Shown here: piece after piece, positions 53,237-61,694 of the stretch
Numbering within the stretch: position 1 is the stretch's first letter
Layout of the letters: the number at the start of each line of letters is the position of its first letter
Source: Burkholderia lata
GTDB lineage: Bacteria > Pseudomonadota > Gammaproteobacteria > Burkholderiales > Burkholderiaceae
Length of the DNA stretch: 64,000 nt
Direction: 5' to 3'
NCBI RefSeq assembly: GCF_902499335.1
Contig: NZ_CABVQK010000003.1
Location: forward strand, 558,001-622,000
Made by a program: the position numbers and the translations under genes
Notes under the pieces: generated by a model
The model's input: only the letters and a program-made list of their open reading frames with translations
Told to the model about the DNA's origin: nothing
The model's database searches: none

Positions 53237-55144
53237 CTACATCCGGTCGAGCGACAACGCGCATGCCTCACTGCCCGGCGGACAGTATTCGGCGAGCCGC
53301 TTCCGTGCGTTGTCGTAGTCGCTCCGTTGATCGGGCGTCAGGTTCTCGATCCCCTTGCGTTCATACGCTTGCGTCAGCCCGAAATACGCCCAGCCGTTGC
53401 CCTTGAAATTCATGTACAGGTTGCGATTCGGGTCGTCGCCGCCAAGCGACGCGTGGAGCGTGTCGATCGCGTTGTCGTATCGGCCGAGGTCGATCAGCAG
53501 TGCGGCGAGGGTCTGCCTGACCGGCACCATCCAGTAAGGCGGCTCGTCGTAGTTCATCGCGTCCTGTAGCCTGACCGAGTGTTCGAGCACGCGCACGCCG
53601 CCTCGCGCGTCGCCGTTCATCTGGTCGATTCGCGCGCGCGCGACCGCTTGCATGATCTGCGCGGCCTGGTGCCCCATCACTTCGTCGCGCCGCTCGTTCC
53701 TGAACGCGATCACATCCTCCTCGAGTTTCAGATACGCGCCGCGTGCGCGCTGGACATCGCGTTTGCGAACGTAGGCAAGCACCTGCGCGTAGTCCCACGA
53801 GATGCGCGCGAAGCGCCAGTCCTTTGCCGCCCCGCCCGGCGGCGGCTGCTGGATGATCTCGTCCGGCGCCTTGAAGTACGGCAGCGCCTGGTAATAGACG
53901 CCGCGATAGCGGTCGGTCCGGAACGTCACGCCCTCGCCTTCCGAACGCCGCAGCCGATCCGCGGCCCAGCTCATGTCCTCGACGTTGCCGGTCATGATCG
54001 CCGACGCCAGCGCGAAATGGATGTTGTGCCGGTAGTAGCCCCAGCGATAGCGGTCGCCGTCCGGGTGATCGATGCCGCCCGGGCGCCCCGCGTCGACCTT
54101 GCTGAAATAAGCCTCGTCGCTCGCCGTGGCGTTCCGGTTCGCTTCGAACGATTTCAGGTGGTCGCCGGTGCGGTAGTAGATGTGCGACGGCATATGGACC
54201 AGGTGGCCCGCGCCGGGCGCGAGCGCCGGCAACTTGTTCGCAAAGGGCGTCACGACATCCGGCTCCGTCGACCCCTCGCGAATATGGATGTACCAATGGA
54301 CGAGCGCCATGTGATCGGCGTGATCCTTCAGCCCGTCCTCGACCGCATCGACTGCCGGTGGAATCTCCCGGTAGGCCGCGTTCCCCTGACGGTCCCAGTA
54401 TTCCCACGGCTTGAGGTTCATCACCGCATCCGCATACTGGGTCTGAATGTCCGGATCGTCCGGGTAGCGGTGGGCGAGCGCAGTCATCGCGCCGGCATAG
54501 TCCTTGTTGCGCCGGGCCTGGCGTTCGAGCTCCCCGGGAATCTGCCGATGCGCTTCATAGCGCGGCAGCACCGCCTCGACCAGCGCGCGCTCCTTCGGAT
54601 CCGCATCGCGGATACGCAGTGCGTCGTTGAGCATCTGCTGCGCGATCCGGCGATCCTGTTCCGGCTGATCGAGCTGATTGATGTTCACGCCCAGCGACAT
54701 CGCGATCCCCCACCGGCACATCACGCAGTCGGGGTCTCGCTTGAGCGCGGCCTTGAACGCGCGGTACGATTCGCGAAAATTGAACGCGCAGTAGAAACGC
54801 AGCCCCTGATCGAAAAAGGCCTGCGTCTCCGGGTTGGCCGTCTTGATCTTTTTCGTCAGCGTCCCGATGTCGAAATCGGTCGGCGGCTCGGGATCGTTGG
54901 CCGCGATTTCCGCCAGCGAGATCGACGCCTTGCTGCCGGGCAGCGTGCTCATCATGTGCTCGCTCGCCATGCCGTGCATGTCGTGAACCGCCGCGCCATG
55001 CGCATCGCCGCCGGACGCGGACATCGCGCCAGACGCGCCCAGCGCGGCCGCCAGGCCGATCGCCGCGGACACGCAGGCTTGCCTCAATCCGTTTCGATGC
55101 TTGCCGCCGCCGCAGGAACGCGAGCGATTGCCGGTTGTGCCCAT
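53237..55144 (-). CDS. Exported TPR-repeat protein with Met/His-rich N-terminus
   Basis: A 635-residue protein. Signal peptide at residues ~22-46 (VSAAIGLAAALGASGAMSA), then a Met/His-rich stretch at 49-65 (HGAAVHDMHGMASEHMM) that could bind copper. The rest is helical repeats: FDQGLRFYCAFNFRESYRAF and KAALKRDPDCVMCRWGIAMSLG are TPR-like, and LVHMPSHIYYRTGDHLKSFEAN is typical of the family. Function unknown. GGGGAGAG 6 bases before the ATG supports the start. Last gene of the tyrosinase operon, 52 bases after the preceding gene. Confidence 0.75.
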   Translation of the reverse strand: MGTTGNRSRSCGGGKHRNGLRQACVSAAIGLAAALGASGAMSASGGDAHGAAVHDMHGMASEHMMSTLPGSKASISLAEIAANDPEPPTDFDIGTLTKKIKTANPETQAFFDQGLRFYCAFNFRESYRAFKAALKRDPDCVMCRWGIAMSLGVNINQLDQPEQDRRIAQQMLNDALRIRDADPKERALVEAVLPRYEAHRQIPGELERQARRNKDYAGAMTALAHRYPDDPDIQTQYADAVMNLKPWEYWDRQGNAAYREIPPAVDAVEDGLKDHADHMALVHWYIHIREGSTEPDVVTPFANKLPALAPGAGHLVHMPSHIYYRTGDHLKSFEANRNATASDEAYFSKVDAGRPGGIDHPDGDRYRWGYYRHNIHFALASAIMTGNVEDMSWAADRLRRSEGEGVTFRTDRYRGVYYQALPYFKAPDEIIQQPPPGGAAKDWRFARISWDYAQVLAYVRKRDVQRARGAYLKLEEDVIAFRNERRDEVMGHQAAQIMQAVARARIDQMNGDARGGVRVLEHSVRLQDAMNYDEPPYWMVPVRQTLAALLIDLGRYDNAIDTLHASLGGDDPNRNLYMNFKGNGWAYFGLTQAYERKGIENLTPDQRSDYDNARKRLAEYCPPGSEACALSLDRM

Positions 55145-55196
55145 TGCATGCTCTCCCCGTATGCGATGCGCGCGCTGCATGTTCAGCACGCTGCTT

Positions 55197-55712
55197 TCAA
55201 GTGTTGATACGTTCGACGCAGATGCTGACTCGACCGATGTGAATCCCGACGCCGCCGGGAAGCGTGTGCCGGGACTGGATCGACACGCAGAGGCGCGCTG
55301 CCGCCGGCACGGCCGCGTGCTGCAGTCGCGCGGCGTGCGATGTGATGTCGAGGGAGTAGAACAGCCCCTCGCCCGCATCGCCCATGCTTGCCAGCCGGAG
55401 TCCGAACAAACCGACGCTGGCCAGATAGGTGTCCTGGGGATGGCTGGCCTGGGTGGCACCCGGGGTCCGCAGAAACACCTGCAACACGGCCGCATCGTGC
55501 GTACCGCGGACCTGCTCCAGCTCCAGGTAGAAACGGAACACGGATGCGTCGCCCGCGTGGACGGCTTGTTCGGACGCCAGCGCGACGATGGCCGCGTGGT
55601 CGATGCTCAGCTGGACCTCCGCGCCATCGCCTTCCACGAGGATGGGGGCGTCGCTCGATGCAATCACGCGCAGCGAGCGACGCGGGCCTGTCACGTTGGT
55701 TGGGTCAGTCAT
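55197..55712 (-). CDS. Stand-alone tyrosinase C-terminal-type domain protein
   Basis: A 171-residue protein whose order of motifs matches the last ~160 residues of the tyrosinase encoded nearby: (L)E.VRGT.DA.VL.V, then ASVGLFGLR.AS, Y.LDIT, and a final IGRVS.. segment. It has no catalytic histidine sites. In tyrosinases and hemocyanins such beta-sandwich domains cover the active site, so this could be a separate cap or copper-loading partner (inference). Its start overlaps the DUF2182 stop by 4 bases. Confidence 0.65.
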   Translation of the reverse strand: MTDPTNVTGPRRSLRVIASSDAPILVEGDGAEVQLSIDHAAIVALASEQAVHAGDASVFRFYLELEQVRGTHDAAVLQVFLRTPGATQASHPQDTYLASVGLFGLRLASMGDAGEGLFYSLDITSHAARLQHAAVPAAARLCVSIQSRHTLPGGVGIHIGRVSICVERINT

Positions 55713-56509
55713 ACGAGTTCATGTTTCCGAGCCTGACGTTCAGCACTGTGCCCCGTTTGACGCAGCATGCGCAACCTGGCATGCGCGATTTCGCGGCGCA
55801 GCCAGAGGCCGGCCGTGCGCGCCCCCCTGAGCCGCCATGCGGGCGCCGTCGGGGGGTCCAGCCGCTCGCAAAAAGCCAGCACCGAAACGGCGACCATCGC
55901 CGCCAGTTGCCATCCGGGCAGCAGCACCATCGCCAGCATCAGCGCCCAGCACGTGCCGATGCACCACCACCCGTGCCGCAGCCCGAGCCGAAGGGCATCG
56001 ACATCGGCCTTCCGCCCGAACGGCGACAACGGACGGTGCGCATGACAGCGATTGAGGCACCGCTGCTTGAACGGCGAAACCTGCCAGACGCACGCGACGA
56101 ACGCGGCCACCGCGGCCGGAACGTACGAATTCGCCGTCGCGTCTTTCACGGCCGTTCCCAGCGCCGTCATCGCCAGGCCCGGTATCACCCACGCGGCCAT
56201 GAAGCCCAGCATGAACAGTGCAACGGCACGCCAGCGTCGGTTGGCAAAGGTGCTGACACGAATGTGCACGATGGCGGGCAGCGTCATCGGGCCCATCATG
56301 GCCACGATCATCAACAGCCAACCGCGGCTGGTCGACAGAATCCAGCCTGCGGCCGGCCCGATGACGGGTTGCGTCGAACTGCACAACGCATCCTCAAGCC
56401 CCTCGTGGCCCAACCCGAGCGACGACGCGACGATCGCGATCCAGGCAGCCGCGCTTGCGCCAAGCACGCCGAACCGCACGCGGGCAAGCTCACGCCGATT
56501 GAGGATCAT
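55709..56509 (-). CDS. DUF2182 integral membrane protein
   Basis: A 266-residue protein with about six hydrophobic segments. WLLMIVAMMGPMTLPAIV and WQVSPFKQRCLNRCHAH are hallmarks of DUF2182, described as a predicted metal-binding integral membrane protein; Cys/His in the second motif may bind metal. Located between tyrosinase and its C-terminal-domain-like partner, so a copper-handling role is plausible (inference). It lies 12 bases after the tyrosinase gene. Confidence 0.8.
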   Translation of the reverse strand: MILNRRELARVRFGVLGASAAAWIAIVASSLGLGHEGLEDALCSSTQPVIGPAAGWILSTSRGWLLMIVAMMGPMTLPAIVHIRVSTFANRRWRAVALFMLGFMAAWVIPGLAMTALGTAVKDATANSYVPAAVAAFVACVWQVSPFKQRCLNRCHAHRPLSPFGRKADVDALRLGLRHGWWCIGTCWALMLAMVLLPGWQLAAMVAVSVLAFCERLDPPTAPAWRLRGARTAGLWLRREIAHARLRMLRQTGHSAERQARKHELV

Positions 56510-56521
56510 GATGCGGCGCGC

Positions 56522-58147
56522 TCATTCGGGCTGCCGATAGACGCTCACGCGGCCTATCTCGATCGTGGCTTGCTCGGACAGCGCGTGTCGTGCCAACAGG
56601 GTGACGGTGAGGTTTGCGCTCGGCAGCTGGCCCTCAAGATACTGCTGGTCCAGCAATTGCGTGATGTCCAGCACGTAGGTCAAGCCGTCTCCGCCATGCC
56701 CGCCATCCGCGTCGCTGGCACGCCGCAGCCCGAACAACGCGATGGCGCCCGCCTGGTGTGCGTGCCGAACCGCCGGGCTGGCGTGATCGGCAGGCAGGTT
56801 GACGTACACGCCCAGCACCGTCGCATCCAGCGTGCCGCGCACGTTCTCCAGCTTGAGGTACACCCGATCGGGCGGAGCCGCGAGCGACGCATCCGCGAGA
56901 CTCTCGATCACGCGCTGCTGGACATCGGCATCCAGTCGCACACTGATGGACCCGCTGCCGGCTCCCGAGATCTGCACGGCACCCGAGGCAGCGCCCAGCA
57001 GCTCGGCAGGCGTTTGCGTCGCCTTCGGGCTGGGCGCCTGATGCGCCGTCGCGGCCGGAAGGCCGGCGACGCCCAGCTTCTGCAGTCTCAGCACTAGCGG
57101 CGCTCCCGCGACCTGGCCAGCCACGGCGAGGTCCTCGTAGGTGTAGTCCAGGTTGGCAAGGCTGGTCATGTCCCCGGGCGTGAACTGCTTGCTTTCGCCG
57201 TTCGGCTCCGGCATCACGAAAATCCGCACGGGGCCATGAAGCCAGTCTGCGTCTTCAGGGTTGGCGTTGCCTGCCGCGTTCCACGATGCCCACATGCGGT
57301 CGATGTTGGCGTGATGCAGGTAGAAGATCGGGTCCAGTCCCGCCGTGCCGGGATCGGCCATCAGGCCGAAATCGTCTTTGCTGACCGTGCCCCCCGCGTA
57401 TACATGGACCAGGTCGTGCGGATTGTGCTCCATGTTTCCGTGGGTCCTGCCATTGTGGGAAAACCACGCGTGATCCGGACCACCGTATCCCGGCCACGGG
57501 GTTGCTTGATTCGTCCCGGTAAAGAGGTCGTTGGTCTGGCAGGCTTGCGTCACGTCCTGATCGACATTCTGATCGTCCGCCGCCGCCCTGGTGTTCGTCG
57601 GGATGTAGATGTCGCCGTCTCCGTCCGGACCATAACGCATCTTCACATACAGGGGATTGGCACTCCCGTCGGACAAGGTCTGCTGGGCAAAAGCCGGCGG
57701 CATCTGCGCCTCGGCGCCGTTCACGCCGCCAAAGTAGTTCCAGTAAGGCAGCGCCCAGGTTGCGGGGCCGCCCAGGCTGACGATGTCGGCACGCAACTGA
57801 GCCTCGAGCGCCAGCAGATAACCACGGTGCCACGGCAGGAAATACCAGGTGCCATGCTGGCACTGATTCCAGTACCGATTCTGGGTCGCCAGGTCGGGAA
57901 GCGGCGTGGTCGGCACGCTCGGCGGGCTCTGGATCTCGCTCCACCTCGGGTAGAGACCCGGTGGGATCTTCCCGGTCGTTGCGGGCGTGAGGTACTCGCC
58001 ATGCATGGCCGCGTAGAACCACCAGCTGGACGTGTCGTTCAGCGCGCGCCCCATCATCTTTGCGACGCCCTTCGCGTACCAGAGGAGATCCTGATTGTTG
58101 AAATCGCCACCGGCATTCCAGGCATTGTTGCGAATATATTTGGTCAT
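56522..58147 (-). CDS. Tyrosinase/polyphenol oxidase-type dicopper enzyme
   Basis: A 541-residue type 3 copper protein. CuA: H49 (AAMHGEY), H98 (CQHGTWYF) and H107 (LPWHRGY); C96 two residues before H98 fits the Cys-His thioether seen in fungal and plant enzymes. CuB: H244 and H248 (NPHDLVHVYAGG) and the HH pair at 278-279 (FYLHHANIDRMW). A C-terminal beta domain starts near residue 395 and resembles the 55197-55712 product. No signal peptide is visible. It oxidises phenols and/or catechols to quinones; mono- versus diphenolase activity cannot be told from sequence. First gene of a four-gene operon. Confidence 0.9.
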   Translation of the reverse strand: MTKYIRNNAWNAGGDFNNQDLLWYAKGVAKMMGRALNDTSSWWFYAAMHGEYLTPATTGKIPPGLYPRWSEIQSPPSVPTTPLPDLATQNRYWNQCQHGTWYFLPWHRGYLLALEAQLRADIVSLGGPATWALPYWNYFGGVNGAEAQMPPAFAQQTLSDGSANPLYVKMRYGPDGDGDIYIPTNTRAAADDQNVDQDVTQACQTNDLFTGTNQATPWPGYGGPDHAWFSHNGRTHGNMEHNPHDLVHVYAGGTVSKDDFGLMADPGTAGLDPIFYLHHANIDRMWASWNAAGNANPEDADWLHGPVRIFVMPEPNGESKQFTPGDMTSLANLDYTYEDLAVAGQVAGAPLVLRLQKLGVAGLPAATAHQAPSPKATQTPAELLGAASGAVQISGAGSGSISVRLDADVQQRVIESLADASLAAPPDRVYLKLENVRGTLDATVLGVYVNLPADHASPAVRHAHQAGAIALFGLRRASDADGGHGGDGLTYVLDITQLLDQQYLEGQLPSANLTVTLLARHALSEQATIEIGRVSVYRQPE

Positions 58148-58687
58148 TTTATGGCCTCCTTAGTACTTTTCCGATTCAGCCCCGAGCTGAGAACGTAGAC
58201 GCAGGTGTCGTCCGATTGCTTTCTCTTTATCGACCCAATCGTCGCCCGCCGCGCATGAACGGCTTCGTGATACGCGCAGGGATCTCCCCATCCGTGAAAT
58301 CCCTCGCGGACGGAATCCGAAGTCTAGGACAGGCGCCAATAGCTTTTATTCAGACAAGTACGCATTGAAATTCGCATTTATTTTTCTATAAATTCAGCGT
58401 CGATTTTGTGATCGCAGTTCGACTCGAATGGGCAAGCGGTCGATATTTTTCATTTTCCCGACAGCCCCCGTTTTACCCGCACGCACGTCGTCTTCTCTCA
58501 AGAAATTCACTCGAAGTGTGATTGCAAAAAGTGGCGTAATTGCTTTCAGCGTGAACCGAAACGGCATTCACGCCACCACGCGCGCGGCGCATGAATCATG
58601 CCGGGTGACGCTCCTTGACTTCGCCCACCCCGTTACCTAGAAAGATAAAGGCATTACTTCTTCAATAAATTTTACAAGGGGATCAGC
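58148..58687. other. Divergent control region between tyrosinase and the 64-residue-protein operon
   Basis: No convincing gene; an open frame at 58428-58640 lacks a ribosome-binding site. AT-rich around 58340-58400. TCAGC-CCCGA-GCTGA is an inverted repeat near 58175-58190. A good promoter for the rightward operon lies at 58615-58643. Confidence 0.5.
58615..58643 (+). promoter_or_regulatory. Sigma-70-type promoter for the HDO/opine-dehydrogenase operon
   Basis: TTGACT (58615-58620), a 17-base spacer and TAGAAA (58638-58643) match the consensus at 5 and 4 of 6 bases. Transcription would start near 58650, giving a leader of about 38 bases with an AAGGGG ribosome-binding site just before the ATG at 58688. 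Confidence 0.55.
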
Positions 58688-58882
58688 ATGGCTTACGTCA
58701 TCATTGCCGCTCAGGATATTCGTGACATTCGCGAGCGTCTCGGTTCGAATAAATTGACCGACGACGACGTCAAATTCGTCGATCTGCTGTTGCAGCGTGC
58801 GCATCGGGCCGCAGAAATCCATGCGGCGGCGGACCGACTGACCGTCGACCGGCTTCCGATCGGTTTCGATCTCGTTAAATGA
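58688..58882 (+). CDS. 64-residue protein of unknown function, first gene of the HDO operon
   Basis: A small, Cys-free, charged protein: hydrophobic start MAYVIIAA, then a helix-prone IRDIRERLGSNKLTDDDVKF and ending in LPIGFDLVK. AAGGGG 6 bases upstream and a promoter make it a real gene. Its stop overlaps the next start (ATGA), so the two are translated together. It could be a peptide substrate, a carrier or an accessory subunit for the oxidase; none is shown by sequence. No phosphopantetheine Ser motif is present. Confidence 0.7.
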   Translation: MAYVIIAAQDIRDIRERLGSNKLTDDDVKFVDLLLQRAHRAAEIHAAADRLTVDRLPIGFDLVK

Positions 58883-59625
58883 GCGTCGCGCGCAACGCGT
58901 ACGACATGCCGTCGGCCGCCGCGCCGTCAGCGGCGGCATTTCGCGACGCGATCGAGGCGGTGCTGCTCGAGGAGGCGCACCGGTATCGAGCCGAAGTGCC
59001 GCGCGCCGGGCAATTGGCGGACGCGACGCTGCCGTTCGACACCGATTACTACATCGCGCACCGGATCGAGACGGTTCATCGCATCCGCCTGACGGCGCGC
59101 ACCGACGCGCTCGCGTTGCTGAAGATGCTCGACGAGGATTACGACACCGCGTGCCGGTGGGGCGACTACATCGTCGAGGAGATGAAGCACGACCGCATGT
59201 TCCTGGCCGATCTCGCCACGCACGGTTACCGGAAGTCGATCATCGACGAGCGGCCGCCGCTGAAATCGACGCGTGCGCTGCTCGACTATCTCGAGGCGCA
59301 AATCCACGGCGTCGGCTCGGTGGCCGCGGTCAGCTATTCGATTTTCGTCGAGTGGAATTCGGCGCGCTTCTCCCGCGCGGCGATCGAACGGGCCGCCGCC
59401 GTGTTCGGCGAGCGACACGTGCGCGGCGCGAAAGCACACCTGCGCATCGACGAACAGGACGACCACTATGCGGAGATGGTGGAGATCGCCTACCGGCTGA
59501 CCGCCGAACGCGGCGGCGCGTCCGTCGTCATTCCGTTGCTGCGCGACATCGCCAGCCTGCTTCGCGCCACCTTCGTCGAACTGCACGCGCTCACGGCCCC
59601 GTCGCCCGCCTCCGCTACGTCATGA
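58879..59625 (+). CDS. Haem-oxygenase-like diiron oxidase (HDO family)
   Basis: A 248-residue all-helical protein with the full ligand set of haem-oxygenase-like diiron oxidases: E101-x2-H104 (EMKH), E158 (FVEW), and H187-x3-D191-x4-H196 (HLRIDEQDDH). Known members cleave C-C bonds, N-oxygenate or make alkenes from amino or fatty acids. No haem needed. Which reaction applies is unknown. It is coupled by 4-base overlaps to the genes on both sides, so it belongs to a four-gene pathway operon. Confidence 0.75.
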   Translation: MSVARNAYDMPSAAAPSAAAFRDAIEAVLLEEAHRYRAEVPRAGQLADATLPFDTDYYIAHRIETVHRIRLTARTDALALLKMLDEDYDTACRWGDYIVEEMKHDRMFLADLATHGYRKSIIDERPPLKSTRALLDYLEAQIHGVGSVAAVSYSIFVEWNSARFSRAAIERAAAVFGERHVRGAKAHLRIDEQDDHYAEMVEIAYRLTAERGGASVVIPLLRDIASLLRATFVELHALTAPSPASATS

Positions 59626-60770
59626 AGGTCGCCGTCTGCGGCGGAGGCAGCATCGCGCTCACGGCGGCGGCGGTGCTCGCGGCAAGGCCTGGTTTCGAGG
59701 TCTCGGTACTGACGCGCGAACCGTCGGGCTGGTCGGACGTCGCCACGATTCATTTCGGCGATCGCCTGCGCCTGGCCGGCCCCGTCGCTGCGACAGACGA
59801 CCCGGCCCGCGCGATCGGCGCGAGCGACTGGGTGTTGCTCGCGGTGCCCGCGTTCGCGCATGCCACGCTCCTCGAACACATCCGGCCGTTCCTCGCACCG
59901 CACGCGTGGGTGGGGTGCCTCGGCTGCGCGGCCGGATTCGACTGGCGCGTCGCCCGAGCGCTCGGGAGCAGCGTGCGATATTTCGGATTGCAACGCACGC
60001 CATGGGTCGCGTGCACCATCGTGCGCGGCCAGGTGGTTCACGTCACCGCGGTCCGAAGCCGCGTCGGCATCGCGGGCCATCCGGCACGCGAGCTGGCGGC
60101 GCTCGCGCCGCGTCTGTCCGACGCGTTCGGGTTCGAGCTTCGCCCGCTGAACGGCTACCTGTCCGTCACGCTCGGGTTCGACAACCCCGCCCTGCATCCG
60201 CCGCGTCTCTTCGCGCTCTACGGCAGCGGCAGACCGGTCCCGCAGTCCGTGCGCTTTTACGGCGACTGGAACGACGTGGCCAGCGCGCATCTGCTGTGCC
60301 TCGACGACGAGCTCGCGCGGATCCGAAGCGCGTTGAACGTGCCGGACGAAATCGGTGCGCGCGCCCATTTCGGCGCGAATTCGCCGGACGTCGTGACGGC
60401 GCTCATTCGCTCGATGGCGCCGCTGCGCCATATCGCCGTCCCATCCCGGGCCGATGGTTCGCCCGATACCGATGCGCGCTTCTTTCAGGAAGACTTCGCG
60501 TACGGACTGGCGATCCATCGAGAACTTGGCCGACTCGCCCGCGTGGAAACGCCGGTGCTCGACACGATGCTCGGATGGGCCGAAAGGCTGATTGAACTGC
60601 CGGCCCACGATCGCGCGGCGCCCCCTTCGCCGTGGCAGGACGCCCAATCCCTGGGGCTACTCGACGCGGCGTCCGTCGAATCGTTCTCGCGCGACGCGCG
60701 CTTGCCGATGCGCTGCGCACCGCTCTACGCCGGCGCAAGCGCCGCAATCCTGGATGGCTCGCCATGCTGA
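59622..60770 (+). CDS. Octopine/nopaline dehydrogenase family protein (copy 1)
   Basis: A 382-residue enzyme. The N-terminal Rossmann domain starts KVAVCGGGSIALTAAAVLA; VLLAVPAFAHATLLEHIRPFL follows. The C-terminal helical domain carries NPALHPPRLFALYG and the EDFAYGLAI motif near residue 290, typical of octopine dehydrogenases. Such enzymes reductively join an amino acid and a keto acid, or reduce a C=N bond, with NAD(P)H. Overlaps the HDO gene by 4 and the dioxygenase gene by 7 bases. A paralogue lies on the other strand. Confidence 0.82.
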   Translation: MKVAVCGGGSIALTAAAVLAARPGFEVSVLTREPSGWSDVATIHFGDRLRLAGPVAATDDPARAIGASDWVLLAVPAFAHATLLEHIRPFLAPHAWVGCLGCAAGFDWRVARALGSSVRYFGLQRTPWVACTIVRGQVVHVTAVRSRVGIAGHPARELAALAPRLSDAFGFELRPLNGYLSVTLGFDNPALHPPRLFALYGSGRPVPQSVRFYGDWNDVASAHLLCLDDELARIRSALNVPDEIGARAHFGANSPDVVTALIRSMAPLRHIAVPSRADGSPDTDARFFQEDFAYGLAIHRELGRLARVETPVLDTMLGWAERLIELPAHDRAAPPSPWQDAQSLGLLDAASVESFSRDARLPMRCAPLYAGASAAILDGSPC

Positions 60771-61651
60771 CCTTTCCCGCCACGGCGGCGCTCCCGCCCG
60801 ACCAGGCCGCGTGCCTGCCGAACGATGCCGATTGCTCGGCCTACGCGCAACGGGGCTGGTTCGTGAGCGATGCCATCGTTCCCGCCGCTTTGCTCGACGC
60901 GGCCGCCGAGGACATCGCGCGCTACCGGCGCGGCGATCGCGACGCGACGATTGCCGCGCAGGCGACGCAGCGCGACTGGGTCGAGGGGGCCGCGCAAGTC
61001 ATCCAGATCAGCGGCTACCTGTCGTTGCAGATGCGCGCGGTGCGCGACCTCGTCGCCTACCCCGCGATCGCCGCGATCGCGGGGCGACTCGCGCGCACGA
61101 GCGAGATCCGCCTGTTCCACGACCGCCTGATCGTGAAGCCCGGCGGACTCCCGCCGGCGTCGACCGAAACCGGCTGGCATACGGATGTGGCCTATTGGGG
61201 CAACTCGAGTTCGACGGAACTGCTGACCGCGTGGATTCCGCTCGCGGATTGCAGCGCGGACGATGGGACGCTCGCCGTTGTCGAGGGCAGCCACCGTTGG
61301 CCGACGATCTCGCTGGAACGACGCTTCCTGACGCCCGACTTCGACGGACAGGTACCGGCGGCGATGGTGCCGGATGCGGTCGAGCCGGTCGTGCGCGTGT
61401 TGCCCGTCGCGCGTGGCCAGGTCGTGTTCCACCACAGCCGGGTGCTGCATCGGAGCGTGCCGAATCTCGGCAAAGCCCCACGAATCGCGCTCGCCGTCCA
61501 TCTGCAGGACGCGGCGAATCGCCATCAACCGTGGATTCAGCCGAACGGCCGCCGAGCGATGCATTCGAACGAATTGCTGTGCAGGCTGACGCCGGGCGGC
61601 ACGCCGGATTTTGCGGACCCACTGGTCTTTCCGGTTTTGTGGCGCGCGTAG
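60764..61651 (+). CDS. PhyH-type Fe(II)/2-oxoglutarate dioxygenase
   Basis: A 295-residue double-stranded beta-helix enzyme. Iron ligands H139-x-D141 (GWHTDVAYW) and H229 (VLHRSVPN); R240 (PRIALAVH) would bind 2-oxoglutarate. LTAWIPLADCSADDGTLAVVEGSH is the usual PhyH core. Expected to hydroxylate or desaturate a small molecule or carrier-bound group. Last gene of the rightward operon; convergent with the second opine-dehydrogenase gene. Confidence 0.85.
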   Translation: MLTFPATAALPPDQAACLPNDADCSAYAQRGWFVSDAIVPAALLDAAAEDIARYRRGDRDATIAAQATQRDWVEGAAQVIQISGYLSLQMRAVRDLVAYPAIAAIAGRLARTSEIRLFHDRLIVKPGGLPPASTETGWHTDVAYWGNSSSTELLTAWIPLADCSADDGTLAVVEGSHRWPTISLERRFLTPDFDGQVPAAMVPDAVEPVVRVLPVARGQVVFHHSRVLHRSVPNLGKAPRIALAVHLQDAANRHQPWIQPNGRRAMHSNELLCRLTPGGTPDFADPLVFPVLWRA

Positions 61652-61694
61652 GCACGCATAGGCGCGCACCAACGATCCGATGCGCGATGCCGCG

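Noticed and set aside
58428..58640. 70-codon open frame in the tyrosinase upstream region
   Set aside because: No ribosome-binding site, no family resemblance, and it overlaps the proposed promoter of the rightward operon.
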